The position numbers and the translations under genes were made by a program. Positions 13,505 to 16,414 of a stretch of 16,414 bases of DNA are shown piece after piece. The stretch spans positions 1 to 16,414 of the forward strand of contig JAHIEB010000074.1 in NCBI GenBank assembly GCA_018894075.1. The letters are read 5' to 3'. The DNA is from Patescibacteria group bacterium. Lineage in GTDB: Bacteria; Patescibacteriota; Minisyncoccia; Minisyncoccales; Staskawiczbacteraceae. Positions within the stretch are counted from its first letter, which is position 1, and each line of letters begins with the position of its first letter. The notes beneath the pieces are model-generated. The model ran no database searches. It was not told where the DNA came from and saw only the letters and a program-made list of their open reading frames with translations.

Positions 13505-14424
13505 ATGTTGCAATTATAGGGGCGGGAGTTTCAGGGCTCTATCTTGGACTGAAGCTGTCGCAAAAAGGCCACAAGGTCACCATATTTGAAAAAAACAGCC
13601 AGATAGGAAGAAAAACCTGTTCCGGGCTTTTTTCTTATCGCATTTTTGATTATGTACCCGAAGCCAGAGATCTTATAGAACACGAAATAAATTCAATTAT
13701 TGTCCGCTTTCCCAAAAAAGCCATACGTGTTTTTTTCTCCAAGAAATTTGTAATTATTAACCATTCAAAACTGGACATTCTTTTAGCGGATCTTGCCAGG
13801 GCCGCAGGCGCAGAGATTCTACTCAATAGAGAAATAACAGAATTGCCTCAAGGGTTTGACCGAATTATTGGGTCTGATGGCGCCGATTCTTTTGTTAGAA
13901 ATCATCTAAGAATGAAGGCACCCGCTTTTAGACTGGGTATTCAGGGTTTCTGCCATGAAAAAGGGGAGGGGCTAATTCAGGCAATCCCATGCGAAAATGG
14001 ATTTATCTGGCGGATACCCAGAAAAGATAATGTTGAATACGGGATAATTGCAAATGCAAACCAGGCCCACACGATATTTGCTACATTCATTAAGAAGAAT
14101 GATATAAGGATTAAAGACGTGAGGGCAAAAATCATTCCGCAGGGGTTTTGCATACCAAAAAAGAAACGGATTACTCTTTGTGGAGATGCGGCCGGGCTAA
14201 CAAAACCTTGGTCTGGAGGAGGGGTAATCTGGGGTCTTAAAGCAGCAGATATTCTTTTGAAAAAGTTTCCTGATTTTAAAAAGTACAGACGGGAAGCAGA
14301 GCTATTTTTTAAACCAAAGATTATTATATCAAAGCTTGCCATTAAGCTGGCAATGTTTTTAGCTGACAAGGCGCCTTGGCTTTTGCCCGCTGAAGTAAAT
14401 ATTGAATCTGACTACTTGTTTTAA
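13501..14424 (+). CDS. FAD-dependent oxidoreductase of the geranylgeranyl-reductase-like family
   Basis: 307 residues. The N-terminal FAD dinucleotide fold is clear: VAIIGAGVSGLYLGLKLSQK with GxGxxG at 7-12, the acidic strand end FEK (29-31), and CSGLFS after it. The second FAD motif, a GD motif, is IGSDGADS (about 125). The late GDAAGLTKPWSGGGVIWGL (about 226-244) is the signature of the geranylgeranyl reductase/bacteriochlorophyll-synthase group within the PHBH superfamily. Family members reduce double bonds of isoprenoid chains or oxidise related substrates with FAD and NAD(P)H; the substrate here cannot be told. At about 307 residues it is shorter than typical members (about 370-400), with a short substrate-domain region. 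It overlaps the 51-residue membrane peptide by four bases, so the two may work together at the membrane. Confidence 0.85.
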   Translation: MNVAIIGAGVSGLYLGLKLSQKGHKVTIFEKNSQIGRKTCSGLFSYRIFDYVPEARDLIEHEINSIIVRFPKKAIRVFFSKKFVIINHSKLDILLADLARAAGAEILLNREITELPQGFDRIIGSDGADSFVRNHLRMKAPAFRLGIQGFCHEKGEGLIQAIPCENGFIWRIPRKDNVEYGIIANANQAHTIFATFIKKNDIRIKDVRAKIIPQGFCIPKKKRITLCGDAAGLTKPWSGGGVIWGLKAADILLKKFPDFKKYRREAELFFKPKIIISKLAIKLAMFLADKAPWLLPAEVNIESDYLF

Positions 14425-14447
14425 TCGTAAAAAAGGGTAGGATAAAA

Positions 14448-14473
14448 AAAGGTTCCTTTACATAATAAAGGAG
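14448..14473 (+). promoter_or_regulatory. Hairpin that can hide the Shine-Dalgarno sequence of the next gene
   Basis: TCCTTT (14454-14459) pairs with AAAGGA (14467-14472) across a seven-base loop. The right arm is the Shine-Dalgarno AAAGGAG, which lies six bases before the GTG start at 14480. An alternative partner for CCTTT is AAAGG at 14448-14452, which would free the ribosome site. This is a possible on/off switch, inferred from pairing only. Confidence 0.4.
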
Positions 14474-14479
14474 ATTGCA

Positions 14480-14929
14480 GTGGCAGGCACAAGGAAAGTG
14501 ACTAGTTTTGACGGCACAATTCGGTGCTCAAGAAATGGTCAGCAAGATCGCCACGACGTTTTAGTCATTTCAACCGGATGTTGCATTTTAATCAGCCGCA
14601 GAGCGCAAATCTTGATATTTGAGGGGACATCACTGCCTGCTCTTTTTCAAAAACTGCCTCACCTGACAACTGGGATCATCCACAAACTTCTTGAATCGTT
14701 CGGACTAACAATGAACGACGTCTTTCTGAATGACCCAGAGGGCACGACTGCTTTTCTGAATCAAATCTGCGAACAGCTTGCGGACCAATGCTTGGTGTTA
14801 AACGCAAACGTCCGAACAATGGTAAGCCACCTGCACGCATGGGAAACATCCCTACCCGAATCACCGCTAAGGGTTGTTTTAAACCAATGCTCAAACATAC
14901 TCAACGATCTTCCCGAACCATCACAATGA
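14480..14929 (+). CDS. Unrecognised soluble protein, free-standing
   Basis: 149 residues that I do not recognise. It starts with GTG at 14480, fixed by the strong AAGGAG six bases upstream. There is no signal peptide. An Ile/Leu/Val-rich stretch at about residues 27-48 (VLVISTGCCILISRRAQILI) contains Arg-Arg and looks more like two beta strands than a membrane helix. The rest is helical in pattern and carries several Cys (about 16, 34, 35, 98, 105 and 136), with spacing that does not form a clear zinc site. It has its own terminator, whose stem contains the stop codon. As with the genes at 6032 and 6832, it is a single-gene unit of no known family. It is tail to tail with the endonuclease remnant. 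Confidence 0.75.
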   Translation: MAGTRKVTSFDGTIRCSRNGQQDRHDVLVISTGCCILISRRAQILIFEGTSLPALFQKLPHLTTGIIHKLLESFGLTMNDVFLNDPEGTTAFLNQICEQLADQCLVLNANVRTMVSHLHAWETSLPESPLRVVLNQCSNILNDLPEPSQ

Positions 14930-14942
14930 TGGTTCTTTTTTT
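14915..14942 (+). terminator. Rho-independent terminator overlapping the end of the preceding gene
   Basis: GAACCATCA (14915-14923), loop CAA, TGATGGTTC (14927-14935), then seven Ts. Nine perfect pairs. The TGA stop codon (14927-14929) is the first triplet of the right arm, and the T-run touches the stop codon of the opposite gene. Confidence 0.95.
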
Positions 14943-15345
14943 ATATCCACTTTAAGGGTTTTGGTTTCTCTTTATACTTTTTTGCAAGCCCATGAATCTC
15001 TAAAAGAGCGTCATGGTCTTTTTTCTGCAGCGATTTCCTTTTGTTTTTGAAAATAATCTTGACTGCTTCTTCCCACAATTCAAAGTCGTTTTTCTTCTTC
15101 TTTTCAAGGTCTAACTCATGGAAGTAGGGGAGTACGAACCTAATTATCTCATCAATGCTTTGAACCGAAAATCTATTATTATGGATTCGTCCGCAACCAA
15201 GCTCTTCCTTAATTCTTTCTATTTCATTAAGAGCTCCCAAAACTATAAACTGGGCAGTCCACCTATAGTAAGTAGGGGAGTGGGGCCTGTTCTTTTTTAC
15301 ATCTTTTCTAAATTGGAGGTTAAAACAATACATATGTTGTCGCAC
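14941..15345 (-). pseudogene. LAGLIDADG homing endonuclease remnant, N-terminus and catalytic motif missing
   Basis: 134 residues from a GTG at 15345. The sequence matches the body of a single-motif LAGLIDADG protein: a strand like CFNLQFRKD, then the core (RWTAQFIVLGALNEIERIKEELGCGRIHNN, seen as AQFIVLGALNEIERIKEEL and GCGRIHNN), RFSVQSIDEIIRFVLPYF, then NDFELWEEAVKIIF and the closing helix. Family members cut DNA at long sites and spread introns or themselves. The LAGLIDADG helix that supplies the catalytic acid and dimer interface normally comes right before the CFNLQF strand. Here that place holds TPSLIVRQHMY and then the end of the recombinase gene. No shifted-frame copy of the motif is present upstream. 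No Shine-Dalgarno sequence is seen. It is probably non-functional as a nuclease, though it could still bind DNA. Confidence 0.65.
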
Positions 15346-15359
15346 AATAAGAGAAGGGG

Positions 15360-16295
15360 TTATTCCCGTAGGGGATGATACTTGTTATGCATCTTCTCTG
15401 CATAGCGGTCAGAGGCATGAACATACCTGGTTGTAGTGTCTAAAGACTCATGGCCGAGTAAAATCTGAATTGCAGCCGGATTAGCTCCGCTTTCAGCTAA
15501 ATAAGTGGCAAAGGCATGCCTGATTGAGTGGCACGACAGAGGGATATTGATACCCAATAGCTCGCGATACCTTTTTACTCTTTCCTGCAGATAATTGGCA
15601 GATATCCTCTTGTCTTTATTGTGCGCATTTTTTCCCCGCAAAGGAATAAAAAGGAAGGCTGAGTCATTGAGACCGAGTAGGTCTGAATATCCTTTAATAT
15701 GTTTTAGGGCGCGAGGGGTAAGATAAGCAAAGCGCTCCTTTTTTCCTTTACCACGGATAAAAACTCGGCCTGTTTTATCAATCTGCTCTTTTCTCAAACT
15801 TAAAAGCTCGGAAATGCGCATTCCGGTTGAAAAAAGCACCTCCAGCATAGCCCTGTTTCTCTTGGCAACAAACCTATTTTTCTCTAATGTCTCTGGCGAC
15901 TCGATCAGCGCTACAATTTCCGCAAACTCTGAAACCCGAGGATGTTTTTGCACGGTCTTAACCAACGCAATACTAGAAGGGGATACCGGCGACTTAAAAT
16001 CCATATCAATTAAAAACTTAAAGTATGACCTGGCAGCAGAAAGCATCCTATTAATAGAAAAAGGGCTAAGCTTCTTGGCGGTCTTCTCGGACTTAGCCGT
16101 CAGCCGATCTTGAGAAATTAAATATGCTTTATAATTCAGGATGGTCTTCTTGTCTATTAAATTAAAATCAGCTTTAATATCCTCAAGGAAATCATCAAAA
16201 ACATTTAAATCTCTTTCATAGCTGTATATGGTCTCCTCGGAATAGTTGTTTGCCTTTAAATTGAGAAGAAAGTCGTCTAAATTTGTCAGCTTCAT
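15360..16295 (-). CDS. Site-specific tyrosine recombinase, XerC/XerD type
   Basis: 311 residues, the usual length for a Xer protein. The N-terminal core-binding (SAM-like) domain spans about 3-115 (EETIYSYERDLNVFDDFL; SINRMLSAARSYFKFL) and the catalytic domain about 120-300. All catalytic residues are present: Arg160 (TGMRISELL), Lys183 (RGKGKKERF), His256 and Arg259 (HSIRHAFAT), His282 (LLGHESL) and the nucleophile Tyr291 (TTRYVHAS). Xer enzymes resolve chromosome dimers at dif; a role in a mobile element is possible because an endonuclease remnant follows within 14 bases. XerC and XerD cannot be told apart here. A TATAAT abuts the ATG at 16295, but it has no matching -35 element. There is no Shine-Dalgarno sequence. 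Confidence 0.9.
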   Translation of the reverse strand: MKLTNLDDFLLNLKANNYSEETIYSYERDLNVFDDFLEDIKADFNLIDKKTILNYKAYLISQDRLTAKSEKTAKKLSPFSINRMLSAARSYFKFLIDMDFKSPVSPSSIALVKTVQKHPRVSEFAEIVALIESPETLEKNRFVAKRNRAMLEVLFSTGMRISELLSLRKEQIDKTGRVFIRGKGKKERFAYLTPRALKHIKGYSDLLGLNDSAFLFIPLRGKNAHNKDKRISANYLQERVKRYRELLGINIPLSCHSIRHAFATYLAESGANPAAIQILLGHESLDTTTRYVHASDRYAEKMHNKYHPLRE

Positions 16296-16300
16296 ATTAT

Positions 16301-16328
16301 AGCCCCATTTTAAGCCCTTTTTAGCCCC
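16301..16328. repeat. Three AGCCC(C) repeats upstream of the recombinase gene
   Basis: AGCCCC at 16301, AAGCCC with AGCCC at 16313, and AGCCCC at 16323, separated by T-rich spacers, so the copies are 12 and 10 bases apart, about one helical turn. A further GGGGCTT (opposite orientation) follows an odd palindrome CCCTTAAAGGG near 16374-16384. This could be an operator or a recombination-site arm. The window ends at 16414. Confidence 0.5.
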
Positions 16329-16414
16329 TAGGAGGGGAGATTGACCCGAAATGGGGGAGTAATGCCTCCTTTTCCCTTAAAGGGGCTTATATGGCAGTTT
16401 AAAATTATATTATC

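Noticed and set aside
1..16414. CRISPR array, rRNA or insertion sequence
   Set aside because: I saw no regularly spaced repeats of 20-40 bases, no rRNA motifs, and no transposase with terminal inverted repeats.

Overview
The window looks like a piece of a small Candidate Phyla Radiation bacterium, most likely Parcubacteria (OD1). This is inferred from gene style, not from a database match. Genes are tightly packed and several have no visible Shine-Dalgarno sequence. There are many short, unrecognised or single-membrane-segment proteins, a lone purD-like ATP-grasp gene with no purine genes beside it, and tRNA genes without an encoded CCA. UGA is used as a stop, so there is no sign of the Gracilibacteria/SR1 recoding.

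Layout. 1-3815: heat-shock operon hrcA (3' part only), grpE, dnaK, dnaJ, with gaps of 1 nt or less, followed by tRNA-Lys(UUU). 4157-5382: two unrecognised membrane proteins. 5504-8070: an accessory stretch of short, mostly single-gene transcription units, many with a recognisable sigma70-type promoter and/or a hairpin terminator. It holds a PH-domain-like protein, divergent to it a small exported or anchored protein, then tRNA-Ala(GGC). Next is a 251-aa protein behind a ~170-nt structured leader. Its C-terminus looks like the variable region of a diversity-generating retroelement (DGR) target. Last is a probable ~280-nt structured non-coding RNA. 8079-9395 (minus): the purD-like ATP-grasp protein. 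9479-13078: a small conserved-looking protein, the S41 protease ctpA, rplI (L9) and pyrG, with a hairpin terminator wedged between rplI and pyrG. 13065-13337 (minus): rpmA (L27), overlapping the end of pyrG. 13349-14424: a 51-aa membrane peptide coupled by an ATGA overlap to a geranylgeranyl-reductase-like flavoprotein. 14480-14929: an unrecognised protein whose ribosome binding site may be hidden in a hairpin. 14941-16295 (minus): a Xer-type tyrosine recombinase followed by a LAGLIDADG-endonuclease remnant that has lost its catalytic motif.

The housekeeping parts (chaperones, ribosomal proteins, CTP synthase) are ordinary, apart from a His in place of the invariant Asp in the DnaJ HPD motif. 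The most interesting parts are the DGR-like variable protein with its structured leader and the structured RNA just downstream. No reverse transcriptase or template repeat lies in this window, so a DGR would have to act from elsewhere in the genome.
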